64,000 nt of DNA, from the NCBI RefSeq assembly GCF_038593855.1, contig NZ_CP151996.1:3782001-3846000 (forward strand), read 5' to 3'. Below the pieces are notes generated by a model. That model was not told the origin of the DNA. It did no database searches and saw only the letters and a program-made list of their open reading frames with translations. The position numbers and the translations under genes were made by a program. Position 1 is the first letter of the stretch, and each line of letters starts with the position of its first letter. This stretch comes from Lysinibacillus sp. FSL M8-0337 (GTDB lineage Bacteria; Bacillota; Bacilli; Bacillales_A; Planococcaceae). Positions 1 through 9,437 of this stretch are shown piece after piece.

Positions 1-63
1 AACAACTGTAATAATCAAAAATGCAAATATTAGTAGCCAAATACGTGTGGAAATCTTTTTCAT
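1..63 (-). CDS. Sensor histidine kinase, N-terminal fragment (cut by window edge)
   Basis: Only the first 21 codons lie in the window. They read Met-Lys-Lys-Ile-Ser followed by a run of hydrophobic residues (WLLIFAFLIITVV), which looks like the first membrane helix of a membrane histidine kinase. The ATG overlaps the stop of the OmpR-type response regulator as ATGA, so the two are translationally coupled. The kinase identity rests on the position after the regulator and on the membrane segment; no catalytic domain is visible. Confidence 0.6.
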   Translation of the reverse strand, partial: MKKISTRIWLLIFAFLIITVV

Positions 64-743
64 TCGCCAGGGTCAAAGCGGTAGCCTACTCCCCAAACGG
101 TTTGAATATACCCTGCCGCTTCCTTTCCAAGCTTCAAGCGTAATGTTTTAATATGGGTATCAACCGTTCTTGTTCCCCCTAAATAATCTATATCCCAAAT
201 ACGCTCTAACAATTGTTCACGTGAATAGGCATTGCCTGGATTTTTCATAAATAAATGTAATAATTCAAATTCCTTTAAAGTTAACGGAATCACTTTTCCT
301 TCAACAGAAACTTTCCGAGAAATTTCATCTAATTTAATGGACCCAAAGACAATAATTTTTTGCTGCAAATCGGTTATATTCGAACCACTTCTTCTTAATA
401 CAGCATGCATTCGTGCCACTAGTTCATCATTTGTAAACGGCTTTACGATATAATCATCTCCACCGAGTGTCAGACCCTTTACTTTATCCTCATTCGCATC
501 TCTTGCCGTTAAGAAAATCACAGGGACATTCGACATCGCACGAATACTTTGACAAACTGTAAAACCATCTTCATGCGGCATCATTACATCTAATAGAACT
601 AAGTCAATTTTTTCCCGCACAATAATATCGTACGCCTCAGTTCCATTTGCAGCTGTAAAGGTCTCGAACTTGGAATTATTGAGCATCATCTCGATTAAAT
701 TACGCATATCTTGCTCATCATCAACAATTAATACCGTTGTCAC
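60..743 (-). CDS. OmpR/PhoB-family response regulator
   Basis: A 227-residue two-domain transcription regulator. The receiver (about residues 1-120) has the acidic pair D8/D9, the phospho-acceptor D52 in LLDVMMP, T79 and K101 in the conserved KPF motif. A winged-helix OmpR-type DNA-binding domain (about 130-225) ends in the usual GVGYRF motif. The start is GTG and overlaps the stop of the upstream lipoprotein gene as GTGA. The likely partner is the membrane kinase that begins at its 3' end. Lipoprotein, regulator and kinase therefore form one operon, with the lipoprotein a candidate signal-sensing partner. The signal cannot be read from the sequence. Confidence 0.93.
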   Translation of the reverse strand: MTTVLIVDDEQDMRNLIEMMLNNSKFETFTAANGTEAYDIIVREKIDLVLLDVMMPHEDGFTVCQSIRAMSNVPVIFLTARDANEDKVKGLTLGGDDYIVKPFTNDELVARMHAVLRRSGSNITDLQQKIIVFGSIKLDEISRKVSVEGKVIPLTLKEFELLHLFMKNPGNAYSREQLLERIWDIDYLGGTRTVDTHIKTLRLKLGKEAAGYIQTVWGVGYRFDPGE

Positions 744-1708
744 TTTTCTTCCTCCCTTACTAACAGTTGAAATGCACCTTTACCAACATCAACTGTTTTT
801 TGTACCTGACCGTCTTTTATAAAATATAATGTGTGGTCGTCATAGCCAGCTACAACAATATAATTCTTAAATTGATTTACAACAAATGGATTAGCCCCTA
901 CCTCTTTATGCCATTTTACCGTTCCATTAAAATCAACGACATATAATTCATTATGACCATGGCTGACCACTAACACATTATCTTTCGTCTTTGTTAAACC
1001 TACTGGCATTAAAGGCATTTCTATTTCACCATGAACAGCACCCGTTGTAAGATCATAACGCTTCACCGAACTATTCGGTTTGCTGCCTTCACCATGTCCA
1101 CCAATCCATAACTCATTTGTCTCTTCAATAATGACAATCCCATGTGACGATTTTTCTATTGGCCACTGTTGTTCTATCGTTAAATCCTTAATGGATAACA
1201 CGGATAGTTTGGTGTCTTTATAGTTCACGACATAAAGCTTATCTTTATACGTTGCCATCGACATCGGATAGTTGCCAAGTCGCTGTGAAGCAAGTTCATT
1301 GCCTTCCACATCAAAGCTTGTCACTGTATTCATCTTACTATTCGTAATAAAAAATTGTTTGAACTTCGGCGCATAATACACATTGGTCGTGCCAATTTCT
1401 ACTTTTTTTGAATAGAGCTTTTTACCTGTCGAAAGTGCAAAAACATCTATTTCATCTAATTGATGACCATATAGTAAAACTCGGTCCTTATCGAGGAGTA
1501 TTGCGCCTGTATAGGCTTTGTCAAATGTCCAAGATGCAAAAACTCCACCCTGATCATCAATAAAATCAAGCGATGGTTCTTGAATATTGAGAGACGCAAT
1601 AAAATGCTGATTACGTTCAATTGGCTCAAAAGATATCTCTGTACACCCTGCTAACCAAATAATTTGTATAAAAGAAAAAATGAAGAATGCCCATTTTTTC
1701 AAAATCAT
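740..1708 (-). CDS. Beta-propeller (YncE-like) lipoprotein
   Basis: About 322 residues. An N-terminal hydrophobic signal ends in a lipobox, LAGC, so the mature protein should be lipid-anchored on the outer face of the membrane. The rest shows repeated short blade-like segments (for example SVLSIKDLTIEQQW, NELYVVDFNGTVKW) typical of YncE or YVTN-type beta-propellers. The chosen ATG (1708) lies 8 nt after AGAGGG; a GTG directly upstream (1711) is also in frame. It is the first gene of an operon with a response regulator and kinase, so an accessory sensor or envelope-stress role is plausible but inferred. Confidence 0.75.
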   Translation of the reverse strand: MILKKWAFFIFSFIQIIWLAGCTEISFEPIERNQHFIASLNIQEPSLDFIDDQGGVFASWTFDKAYTGAILLDKDRVLLYGHQLDEIDVFALSTGKKLYSKKVEIGTTNVYYAPKFKQFFITNSKMNTVTSFDVEGNELASQRLGNYPMSMATYKDKLYVVNYKDTKLSVLSIKDLTIEQQWPIEKSSHGIVIIEETNELWIGGHGEGSKPNSSVKRYDLTTGAVHGEIEMPLMPVGLTKTKDNVLVVSHGHNELYVVDFNGTVKWHKEVGANPFVVNQFKNYIVVAGYDDHTLYFIKDGQVQKTVDVGKGAFQLLVREEEK

Positions 1709-1891
1709 CACCTCTGCCCTCTAACTATACTTCACATTTGTGAAATCCGCGTGAAACTTGGAAGGTAAATTTATGACACATTCCCAGCTGATAACAGCGC
1801 GTGTTTCCTATCAATAGCAAAAGACTTAAGCATCGCAAAAAAGCCTATTCACACATATACTACAAAGATTATCGTAAGGAGGAATCACATT

Positions 1892-2977
1892 ATGGTAACC
1901 ATTAGTTTATGTATGATTGTGAAAAATGAAGAAGATGTTATTGCCAGATGTCTTGAATCAGTAAAGGATTTAGTTGATGAAATAAATATAGTAGATACTG
2001 GCTCCACCGACAATACAAAGAAAATTGTAAAACAGTTTACTAATCGTATTTTTGAATTTGAGTGGGTGCATCATTTTGCCCAAGCGCGAAATTTTTCATT
2101 CCAACAAGCTACACAGGACTATATTCTTTGGTTAGACGCTGATGATGTGTTATTAGCGGAAGATCAAGAGAAATTTAAAGCCTTAAAGGAATCTTTAACA
2201 CCTGAAATTGATGCTGTCTCGATGAATTATTATTTAAGCTTTGATGCCGAAGGAAAAGTGAATTCTTTTTTAAGAAGATATCGATTAGTTAAAAGAGATA
2301 AGCAATTTAAATGGATTGGAGCAGTTCATGAATATTTAGAGGTTAGTGGACATCTTTACGAAAGTGATGTCGCTGTTAGCCACTTACCACTTCATCATGA
2401 CCACCAGCGGAATATTACTATTTATAAGAAACTCCTTGAATCAGGTGAAGCATTAACTCCACGTGACACATTTTATTATGCCAATGAATTACTAGATCAT
2501 AATGAAATTGAGGATGCAATCTTTTACTATGAACTTTTTTTAACATCAAAACGTGGTTGGGTAGAAGATAATATTCAATCTTGTTTTAAACTAGCAGACT
2601 GTTACACGACTTTAAATGATAAAGAAAATAATGTAAGTTCTATTTTAAGAAGCTTTGAATATGATATCCCACGTCCAGAGGCATGCTGTAGGCTTGGCCA
2701 TCATTTTATGGAACAAGCGAAAAATCAGGAGGCAATCTTTTGGTATGAACAAGCATTGACAATAAAAACAAAACCAAACGCTCCATTTCTAAATACAACT
2801 TTTACCACGTGGTTACCTCATATACAACTTTGTGTCCTCTATGACCGTTTACAACAATACGAATTAGCCAATATCCATAATGAATTAGCACGAGCCTACT
2901 TACCGAACGATGAAAAAATCCTACACAACAAAAACTATTTTGAGCAGATGTTTAAAAAGATACATGATAACAATTAG
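1892..2977 (+). CDS. Family 2 glycosyltransferase with TPR-like C-terminus
   Basis: A 361-residue protein. The N-terminus (ISLCMIVKNEEDVIARCL) and the DTGSTDNT motif mark a GT-A, family 2 sugar transferase; WLDADD holds the DxD-type metal/nucleotide-sugar motif. The C-terminal part (about 190-340) is helical with repeated Y/F-rich pairs that look like TPR repeats, as in SunS-type and spore-surface glycosyltransferases. A strong SD, AAGGAGGA, precedes the ATG. Its stop lies only about 45 bp before a collagen-like exosporium gene remnant, which suggests it once glycosylated that protein. The acceptor and sugar are not known. Confidence 0.85.
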   Translation: MVTISLCMIVKNEEDVIARCLESVKDLVDEINIVDTGSTDNTKKIVKQFTNRIFEFEWVHHFAQARNFSFQQATQDYILWLDADDVLLAEDQEKFKALKESLTPEIDAVSMNYYLSFDAEGKVNSFLRRYRLVKRDKQFKWIGAVHEYLEVSGHLYESDVAVSHLPLHHDHQRNITIYKKLLESGEALTPRDTFYYANELLDHNEIEDAIFYYELFLTSKRGWVEDNIQSCFKLADCYTTLNDKENNVSSILRSFEYDIPRPEACCRLGHHFMEQAKNQEAIFWYEQALTIKTKPNAPFLNTTFTTWLPHIQLCVLYDRLQQYELANIHNELARAYLPNDEKILHNKNYFEQMFKKIHDNN

Positions 2978-3024
2978 ATTAACTATTAATTCAGAAGTAT
3001 ATACCAAATTCAGGGGATTTCTAG

Positions 3025-3582
3025 TTTTATAAGAAAGTCTCTATTGGGCCGACTGGTCCTACGGGCGACACTGACGCTACGGGGGCGACGGGACCTACAG
3101 GGCCTGCTTTTACAGAAGGTTTCTCTGCATTTTTAAATACTCTATCTGTTAGTAACTCTGCTACCTTAACTAATTGGAGTGTAGCCTCACCTTATTTCAC
3201 AACACCTGCATTTAACCCAACAACTGGTATATTCACGGTTCCAACAACTGGAAGGTATTGCTTTGAAGCAACAATTAACTACTCAACAGTAGCTGCCATC
3301 AGTCTGGGCATTGGCGCAGGTGTTAACCCCTCATTTACAATTCGTAGAAATACAACAACTAATTTAATAAGTGGTTTATTCCCAGTATTAAATTTAGCTG
3401 TTACCCTTTTAACTATTAGAGCAGTTCTCGGTAATGGTACTGTTACATTAGCTGGAGAAGTCAATTTGAATGCAGGCGATTTGATTGATCTATTTTATGA
3501 TGCAAATGGATTAAGCATTGCATTGACCTTAGGGGGCGCTAACTCAGGTGGTATTGTTTGGTCATGCCACAGAATTTCTTAA
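3025..3582 (+). pseudogene. 5'-truncated collagen-like exosporium (BclA-type) protein
   Basis: An open frame begins right after a TAG at 3022 and runs to TAA at 3580, but has no usable ATG, GTG or TTG near its 5' end and no SD. It encodes a short Gly-X-Thr run (GPTGPTGDTDATGATGPTGP) followed by about 150 residues of a hydrophobic Thr/Asn/Gly-rich domain resembling the trimerising C-terminal domain of BclA-like exosporium glycoproteins. One collagen Gly is changed to Asp. The signal and leader, most of the collagen region and the promoter are missing. Read as the 3' remnant of a deleted gene; it could still be a donor for recombination. Confidence 0.7.
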
Positions 3583-3709
3583 TTGCTAGACATAGTCTAT
3601 TCTATGTTCAACAACTCCTATCACTTTTAAGAAAGATGGAAATATACTAATCCATCGTGCTCCCATCCTGATTAACATTCAGTTTCTTTTCAATAGATAC
3701 TAATTTTTT

Positions 3710-3750
3710 GGCGCCTTAAAATTGCCATGCTAATTTTAAGGCGCCTTTCT
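3710..3750 (+). terminator. Rho-independent terminator after collagen-like remnant
   Basis: A perfect 14-bp inverted repeat (GGCGCCTTAAAATT, 3710-3723 with 3732-3745) with an 8-nt loop, followed by TTTCTTTATTT on the plus strand. It is the first strong terminator downstream of the glycosyltransferase/collagen unit. Confidence 0.85.
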
Positions 3751-3854
3751 TTATTTCAACATTTAAGTAATCCAACACTGTGAAGAACAAAAGAAATGCT
3801 TTCAATGATTGCTACTATGATTATTTAAACAAATACTTAAAAAAACATCCTATC

Positions 3855-3888
3855 AAAAAAAGTAGTACAAATGTAAATTTGCACTACT
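3855..3888 (-). terminator. Terminator of the haem operon
   Basis: On the minus strand an AGTAGTGCAAAT stem pairs with ATTTGTACTACT and is followed by a T-run. It begins a few bases after the hemY stop. The stem has one mismatch. Confidence 0.8.
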
Positions 3889-3891
3889 CTT

Positions 3892-5325
3892 TTACTGTTC
3901 CTGTTTAAACATATTACTTAAAACTTCATTTGCCACTTTACAGCCTTGCTCAACACATTCCGGAATTGAAATTCCCTCAAAAGAGCTACCTGCAAGTTTA
4001 ACTGTTGGAAAGTGTTCATAAAGTTCTTCCTTTACACGAGCAATTTTCGCTTCATGTCCAACAGTATATTGTGGCATAGCGTTTTTCCAACGAGAGACAA
4101 CGGTTGTCACGGGTTCACCGTCTAGCCCTATTGTATTCTTTAAATCTTGTAATACTGTCTTTTCAATCTCTGAATCAGATAAGGCAACTATTGTTTCATC
4201 ACCGACACGACCAATATAACTACGTAATAATACATAGCCTTCAGGGGTAGCATTCGGCCATTTTCGGTTAATCCACGTACAAGATGTTATTGAAAAATCA
4301 CTATTTCTAGAGACAAAAAACGAAAGTGCATCTAAGTCTCCAAGCTGCTCTTTTTTAAATGCCATTGTCACTGTAGCAATAGTTGCGGCTTTCATCGTAT
4401 TTAACTCTGTCAAAAGCTGATGCTTATTAAACATCTTTTGTGCAACATTAAATGGTGTTGCGATAATAATTGCATCTGCTGTTATATGCGAAAAATTATT
4501 TAGTACGACTTGCACAGCACCATCTTTACCATGATCAATTTGTTCTACTTTCGCACCCTTCATAACTGTCCCTGGAAGTAGAGATTCTTCTAACTTTTCG
4601 ATAAGTGTCTCAAGTCCATTTTCAAAGGTTTGAAAAATTCCCTTATCCTTCGTTATCTGATTGTAACTTAGAAAATTTGTCCCTGATTTCTTCATACCTA
4701 AAAGCAAACTACGATATTTTTGCTCCAATTCGTAAAGCTGTGGAAATATAGAGCGCATACTTAATTGTTCAATATCCCCCGCAAAGGTTCCTGCAAGTAA
4801 AGGTTCCACTAGGTTTTCTACAACCTCTGCGCCAAATCTTCTTCGAAAAAATTCCCCTAATGGCTGGTCGTCATCCCGTGCAGAACGCGGGAGAATAAAA
4901 TCTCCCGCTGCACGAATTTTTCCACTAAGTGAAAACAAGCCAGATGTAATGAATGACGAGATATGTGGCGTTGCTCCTGACATCAGACTGCTCGGAATAG
5001 GGTACAATTTACTTCCTACAGCTACATAAGTAGGTCCCGAATCTCCGGTAATCATCTCATGTTCAATACTAAGCTCTTTTGCCAATGCTTGCACATGATT
5101 TTCACGATCGAAAAAGGATTCTGGTCCACGCTCGATAATAAAGCCGTCTTTTCTAAGCGTTTGGATTTTTCCGCCAAGACGTAATGACGACTCGACAAGT
5201 ACGATATCTACCGGCAATTCTTTTGTACGCGCTTGTTTTTGCATATAGAACGCAGCTGTAAGGCCTGTAATGCCACCGCCAACAACAACTACCTTTCGTC
5301 TTTTTTGAGTCACCAACATCATCAC
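3892..5325 (-). CDS. hemY: Coproporphyrinogen III / protoporphyrinogen oxidase
   Basis: A 477-residue FAD enzyme (HemY/CgoX) that oxidises coproporphyrinogen III to coproporphyrin III in the Gram-positive branch of haem synthesis. The N-terminus carries the dinucleotide-binding motif GGGITGL, and the ERGPESF and C-terminal GSSFEGISIPECV segments are typical of the family. It is the last gene of hemE-hemH-hemY, 11 bp after hemH. The start is uncertain: GTG, ATG, ATG lie in tandem (5325, 5322, 5319). Membrane-associated in relatives; no membrane helix is evident here. Confidence 0.93.
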   Translation of the reverse strand: MMMLVTQKRRKVVVVGGGITGLTAAFYMQKQARTKELPVDIVLVESSLRLGGKIQTLRKDGFIIERGPESFFDRENHVQALAKELSIEHEMITGDSGPTYVAVGSKLYPIPSSLMSGATPHISSFITSGLFSLSGKIRAAGDFILPRSARDDDQPLGEFFRRRFGAEVVENLVEPLLAGTFAGDIEQLSMRSIFPQLYELEQKYRSLLLGMKKSGTNFLSYNQITKDKGIFQTFENGLETLIEKLEESLLPGTVMKGAKVEQIDHGKDGAVQVVLNNFSHITADAIIIATPFNVAQKMFNKHQLLTELNTMKAATIATVTMAFKKEQLGDLDALSFFVSRNSDFSITSCTWINRKWPNATPEGYVLLRSYIGRVGDETIVALSDSEIEKTVLQDLKNTIGLDGEPVTTVVSRWKNAMPQYTVGHEAKIARVKEELYEHFPTVKLAGSSFEGISIPECVEQGCKVANEVLSNMFKQEQ

Positions 5326-5336
5326 TTTCTTTTCGC

Positions 5337-6257
5337 TTAGCTTAATTTTTTATGAATGGCATCTACCATCGCATCAATAAATAATGGATGTGTATTTGGC
5401 ATTGCAGGACGATAATAGTTAGCACCTAACTCATCGCAAACAACTTTACATTCATAATCGTTATCGTAAAGTACCTCTAAATGTTCTGTTACAAATCCTA
5501 CTGGTGTGTAAACAAATGAACGGTACCCCTTTTGCTCATAAAGATCACGTGTTAAATCTTGTACATCTGGACCAAACCATGGCTCTGGTGTTTGTCCTGC
5601 TGATTGCCAGCCCACTTCTACATTTTTCACACCCGTAGCTTCTTGAATTAAGCGAGCTGTTTCTATTAATTGGTCTTCGTAAGGATCGCCTAGTTCTTTA
5701 ATTTTTACTGGAAGTGAATGCGCTGATACGATTAAGCAAGCCTTCTCGCGTTCTTCAGCAGACATAGCATCGAATGTTTCGTTCACTTTCTCCTTCCAAT
5801 ATTCAATAAACTTAGGCTCATCATACCAAGACTCAACAGACGTAATTGTTAGGCGTTCACCTGCTGTTTCCGCTGCGCGGCCATTGTATGATTTAATAGA
5901 GAATGTTGAAAAATGTGGTGCTAAGACGATTGATACGGCTTCTTTAATGCCCGCAGCGACCATTTCCTCCACAGCATCCTCAATAAATGGATGAATATGC
6001 TTTAAACCAATAAATAGCTTGTATTCTACCTCATCTTGCACTTCATTTAAACGTGCACATAAAGCTTCAGCCTGTGCTTCTGTTGCAGCAGCCAGTGGTG
6101 ATAAACCACCAATTGCCTCATAGCGACTGCGTAAATCTTCTAAATGCTCGTCAGATGGTTTACGTCCATGACGAATATGTGTGTAGTACGGTTCAATATC
6201 TTCTTCTTTATAGGGTGTACCATATGCCATCACTAATAAACCTTTAACTTTTTTCAT
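5337..6257 (-). CDS. hemH: Coproporphyrin III ferrochelatase
   Basis: About 306 residues from the ATG at 6257, which follows GAGGTG with 9 nt spacing; an in-frame GTG at 6269 is less likely. It inserts Fe2+ into coproporphyrin III (HemH/CpfC). The metal-site His lies in SAHSLP, and the Tyr/Glu-rich segment [10 protein letters not shown] matches the conserved acidic side. The length is normal for the Bacillus enzyme (about 310). It lies between hemE and hemY, as in B. subtilis. Confidence 0.94.
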   Translation of the reverse strand: MKKVKGLLVMAYGTPYKEEDIEPYYTHIRHGRKPSDEHLEDLRSRYEAIGGLSPLAAATEAQAEALCARLNEVQDEVEYKLFIGLKHIHPFIEDAVEEMVAAGIKEAVSIVLAPHFSTFSIKSYNGRAAETAGERLTITSVESWYDEPKFIEYWKEKVNETFDAMSAEEREKACLIVSAHSLPVKIKELGDPYEDQLIETARLIQEATGVKNVEVGWQSAGQTPEPWFGPDVQDLTRDLYEQKGYRSFVYTPVGFVTEHLEVLYDNDYECKVVCDELGANYYRPAMPNTHPLFIDAMVDAIHKKLS

Positions 6258-6379
6258 AGTCCTTTTCACCTCTAAATAATTGTTAAGCTATATTTTTTGT
6301 ATGGTTTCTATACGTTAACAACAACTACATCAAAAGAAGTGTAATCGTTTAGTTAAATTTGCTTTTTACTTACACTACT

Positions 6380-7432
6380 TTACGAATGTGCTTGAATTTG
6401 TTGGGCACTATATTCATGAATAAGTGTTGTTAAACGTTTTAATACGGCTGGATCAACCTCTGGGAATACACCATGGCCTAAATTAAAGATATGACCTGGC
6501 ACCTCTAAGCCTTGATCGATAATATCTTTTGTTCGTTTTTCAATTACTGACCAATCAGCCAGTAATAATGAAGGATCTAAGTTTCCTTGTACTGGTTTTG
6601 TTATACCTTTTGCGCGCGCTTCTTTAATCGGTAAGCGCCAATCTAAGCCTACTACGTCGATTGGTAAATCATGCCATTCTTTTACTAAATGGCTTGCACC
6701 TACACCGAATTGAATAAGTGGTACATTTTCTTTTTTTAACTCGCCGAAAATACGTGTCATTACAGGTTTAATAAAGACACGATAGTCTTCAACACTTAAA
6801 GCACCTACCCATGAGTCAAATATTTGGATCGCTTTAGCACCTGCTTCTACTTGTGCAGAAACGTCCGCAATAATCATATCTGCTAATTTATCCATTAGCG
6901 CAAACCATGCTTGTGGTTCTGAAACCATAAATGATTTTGTTTTATTATAGTTTTTAGAAGGTCCGCCTTCAATCATATAGCTCGCTAATGTAAATGGCGC
7001 TCCTGCAAAACATATTAATGGCACATGAAGTTGTTCTTCTGTTAGTAATTTTATTGTCTCTAATACGAAAGGTGTATGTTCCTTTGCATTGAACTCACCT
7101 AATTTTTCTACATCTGCTACTGAGCGAATTGGATTAGAAATAACTGGGCCTACACCCGCTTTAATTTTCACATCTATACCGATACCTGGTAGTGGCGTTA
7201 CGATATCTTTATATAAAATTGCAGCGTCCACATTGTAGTTTTCTACCGGCAAACGTGTTACATACGCACAAAGCTCAGGTTGATGTGTAATTTCTTCTAA
7301 TGAATATTTTTCTTTAATTGCACGATATTCTGGCTGAGAACGACCTGCTTGTCGCATATACCAGACTGGTGTATGTTCAGTCCTTTCTCCTTTTGCAGCA
7401 CGTAAAAGTGTATCATTAAAATGTGTTGTCAT
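6380..7432 (-). CDS. hemE: Uroporphyrinogen decarboxylase
   Basis: A 350-residue cytosolic enzyme that removes four carboxyl groups from uroporphyrinogen III to give coproporphyrinogen III. The N-terminal [12 protein letters not shown] motif (substrate-binding arginines) and PFTLASY are clear. It is the first gene of the hemE-hemH-hemY operon; 122 bp separate it from hemH, so an internal regulatory element is possible. It is transcribed away from hmoB, a haem-degrading monooxygenase, placing haem making and haem breaking back to back. Confidence 0.95.
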   Translation of the reverse strand: MTTHFNDTLLRAAKGERTEHTPVWYMRQAGRSQPEYRAIKEKYSLEEITHQPELCAYVTRLPVENYNVDAAILYKDIVTPLPGIGIDVKIKAGVGPVISNPIRSVADVEKLGEFNAKEHTPFVLETIKLLTEEQLHVPLICFAGAPFTLASYMIEGGPSKNYNKTKSFMVSEPQAWFALMDKLADMIIADVSAQVEAGAKAIQIFDSWVGALSVEDYRVFIKPVMTRIFGELKKENVPLIQFGVGASHLVKEWHDLPIDVVGLDWRLPIKEARAKGITKPVQGNLDPSLLLADWSVIEKRTKDIIDQGLEVPGHIFNLGHGVFPEVDPAVLKRLTTLIHEYSAQQIQAHS

Positions 7433-7665
7433 TGATTATTTCCTTCCCCTCGATGAAATTCAAATCTTAAAAAATCACTTGTTTATTCCATTATTATTGA
7501 TATCCGTTTTCAATAGTAAACGCTTCCTCTGCTATTGTATAGTTTTCCTCATGAAATGTCATAAAATTGTTCTTTCTACGCGCCTTCTTTTTTGACAAAG
7601 CGTTCGACTTGCACTTAAATGGAGTTAATCACGTAATTTTAGCTATTTATAAGGAGGGCAAAATA

Positions 7666-8181
7666 ATGTATATTTATTTAACTTCTGGCACAGGAGAATT
7701 TATGGAACAGGTGAAAAATAAGTACCTTGATGAGCAAATGATTTTATTGCACGGAGAAGGAAATTCTGTGCTTATACATGAAACAGAAGGAAAATCTGTT
7801 TTTGCAACGCCACGTAAATTCGAAGTATTGGATTCTGTAAACAAATTAGAAGAACGCGGCTTCTTTGTCTTCAACAATATTCCTGTTACTGATGAAGGTC
7901 GTCCTGTTTTTGAACATCGTTTTTTAAATCGCGCACGTGCAATTGAGGACGAGCCTGGTTTTGTGGCATTCCGCCTACTACGCCCATTAAATGGTGACAC
8001 GTATATTGTCATGACACAATGGAATGGACCACACTCATTCGAAGCATGGAAAAGCTCACAAGCTTATAAAACAGCTCATGCCCAACGTGAAGAGCCGACT
8101 GGCGTGCGACAACAAAATATTTTTTCTGCCGCTTCCTATGTTTCAACATATAGCGTTGCCCCTCAAGAAGAAGAGGCTTAA
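7666..8181 (+). CDS. hmoB: Heme-degrading monooxygenase HmoB-like (ABM domain)
   Basis: 171 residues from the ATG at 7666, which follows AAGGAGGG; the longer open frame upstream has no SD. The C-terminal half (about 65-160) is an ABM/IsdG-like ferredoxin fold with FVAFRLLRPL and the NGPHSFEAWKSS segment that carries the typical W/H haem-pocket residues. The N-terminal extension matches B. subtilis HmoB (about 166 residues). It is predicted to open haem and release iron in the cytosol. In B. subtilis the homologue was once annotated as traP. Confidence 0.85.
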   Translation: MYIYLTSGTGEFMEQVKNKYLDEQMILLHGEGNSVLIHETEGKSVFATPRKFEVLDSVNKLEERGFFVFNNIPVTDEGRPVFEHRFLNRARAIEDEPGFVAFRLLRPLNGDTYIVMTQWNGPHSFEAWKSSQAYKTAHAQREEPTGVRQQNIFSAASYVSTYSVAPQEEEA

Positions 8182-8203
8182 TTTTTAAAAGGAGCACTTA
8201 TTT

Positions 8204-9364
8204 ATGAATCAACAATTACTCGAAAAAATTGATGCTCATTTTGAAGAAATGGTGGCGATTCGCCGCCATCTACATATGCATCCAGAACTAAGCTTCCAAG
8301 AACAAGAAACAGCCAATTATATTATGCAATATTATCAAAAGCTCGGTGTCCCTGTTGAACCAAATGTTAGCGGTTACGGACTAATCGCGCGCATTAAAGG
8401 GAACAAACCTGGTAAAAGAATTGCCTTACGTGCAGATTTTGATGCACTTCCTATCCAAGATGAAAAGGACGTTCCTTACAAATCGACAGTAGCTGGTGTT
8501 ATGCATGCTTGTGGTCATGATGGGCATACCGCTACATTATTAATCATAGGGAAACTTTTATGGGAAATGCGCGATGACTTAGCAGGAGAATATGTGCTGA
8601 TTCATCAACATGCTGAAGAAGCCGATCCAGGTGGTGCTATCGGTATGGTACAAGCAGGTGCACTGAACGGGGTTGATGCTATATTTGGAACACACCTATC
8701 ATCAAATCATCCAACGGGTATGATTGGCTACAGGGTTGGTCCATTAATGGCGGCAGTTGATAGTTTTGAACTGAAAATTCAAGGTAAAGGTGGACATGGC
8801 GCACACCCTCATCAAACAAAAGACGCTATTGTGATTGGCTCACAACTTGTTATGAACTTGCAACAACTTGTGGCACGCCGTGTAGCGCCAACTGAGTCAG
8901 CAGTTCTTACAGTTGGCTCATTCGTTGCTTCGAATGCTGATAACATTATTGCAGATACAGCCTATTTAAATGGAACAATCCGTACTTTTGACAAAGAGGT
9001 ACGTGAAACGATGGAGCGTGAATTTAAACGGGTTGTACATGGTACTGAAATTGCTCAAGATTGCACGATAGAACTTGATTACCGTCGAGGCTATCCAGCC
9101 ATTGTCAATCATGAAAAAGAAACATGTTTTGTTCGAGATATCGCGCAAGATATTTGCGATGTTGTTGAAATACCAGCTACAATGGGCGGAGAAGATTTCG
9201 CGTACTATTTAGAGGAAAAGCCAGGGACATTTTTCTTCACAGGAGCTGCTCCTACTGAATATGCACCACATCATCATCCAAAATTTGATATTGATGAAAA
9301 AGGTATGCTTGTCGCAGCAAAAGTTATGTTAAACGCTGCGCTCGAATATCAATATGTAAAATAA
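8204..9364 (+). CDS. yhaA: M20 family amidohydrolase
   Basis: A 386-residue zinc-dependent amidohydrolase of the hippurate/N-acyl amino acid hydrolase group. The HACGHDGH motif near residue 104, the HQHAEE segment (catalytic Glu) and GGEDFAYY supply the M20 metal and catalytic residues. The middle insertion (about 180-290) is the dimerisation domain, with GGHGAHPH. It follows hmoB by 22 bp with its own SD (AAGGAG), so the two are probably co-transcribed. The substrate is not determined by sequence; B. subtilis YhaA is the likely syntenic homologue. Confidence 0.88.
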   Translation: MNQQLLEKIDAHFEEMVAIRRHLHMHPELSFQEQETANYIMQYYQKLGVPVEPNVSGYGLIARIKGNKPGKRIALRADFDALPIQDEKDVPYKSTVAGVMHACGHDGHTATLLIIGKLLWEMRDDLAGEYVLIHQHAEEADPGGAIGMVQAGALNGVDAIFGTHLSSNHPTGMIGYRVGPLMAAVDSFELKIQGKGGHGAHPHQTKDAIVIGSQLVMNLQQLVARRVAPTESAVLTVGSFVASNADNIIADTAYLNGTIRTFDKEVRETMEREFKRVVHGTEIAQDCTIELDYRRGYPAIVNHEKETCFVRDIAQDICDVVEIPATMGGEDFAYYLEEKPGTFFFTGAAPTEYAPHHHPKFDIDEKGMLVAAKVMLNAALEYQYVK

Positions 9365-9366
9365 AC

Positions 9367-9411
9367 AAAAAGCTCATTTTACCTACGAAAAATAGGGAAA
9401 ATGAGCTTTTT
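9367..9411. terminator. Bidirectional terminator
   Basis: A 14-bp perfect inverted repeat, AAAAAGCTCATTTT, pairs 9367-9380 with 9398-9411, A-rich on the left and T-rich on the right. It serves the convergent yhaA and ecsB genes. Confidence 0.9.
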
Positions 9412-9437
9412 AACATTGCCACAAACAAACATCCTTT

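Noticed and set aside
3279-3464. A minus-strand 61-codon frame inside the collagen-like remnant
   Set aside because: It is the antisense shadow of the remnant, with no ribosome site and codon use unlike a gene.
7498-7512. TGATATCCGTTTTCA between hemE and hmoB as a Fur or PerR box
   Set aside because: Only about 10 of 14 arm positions match the 7-1-7 Fur pattern; not enough without a genome-wide motif search.
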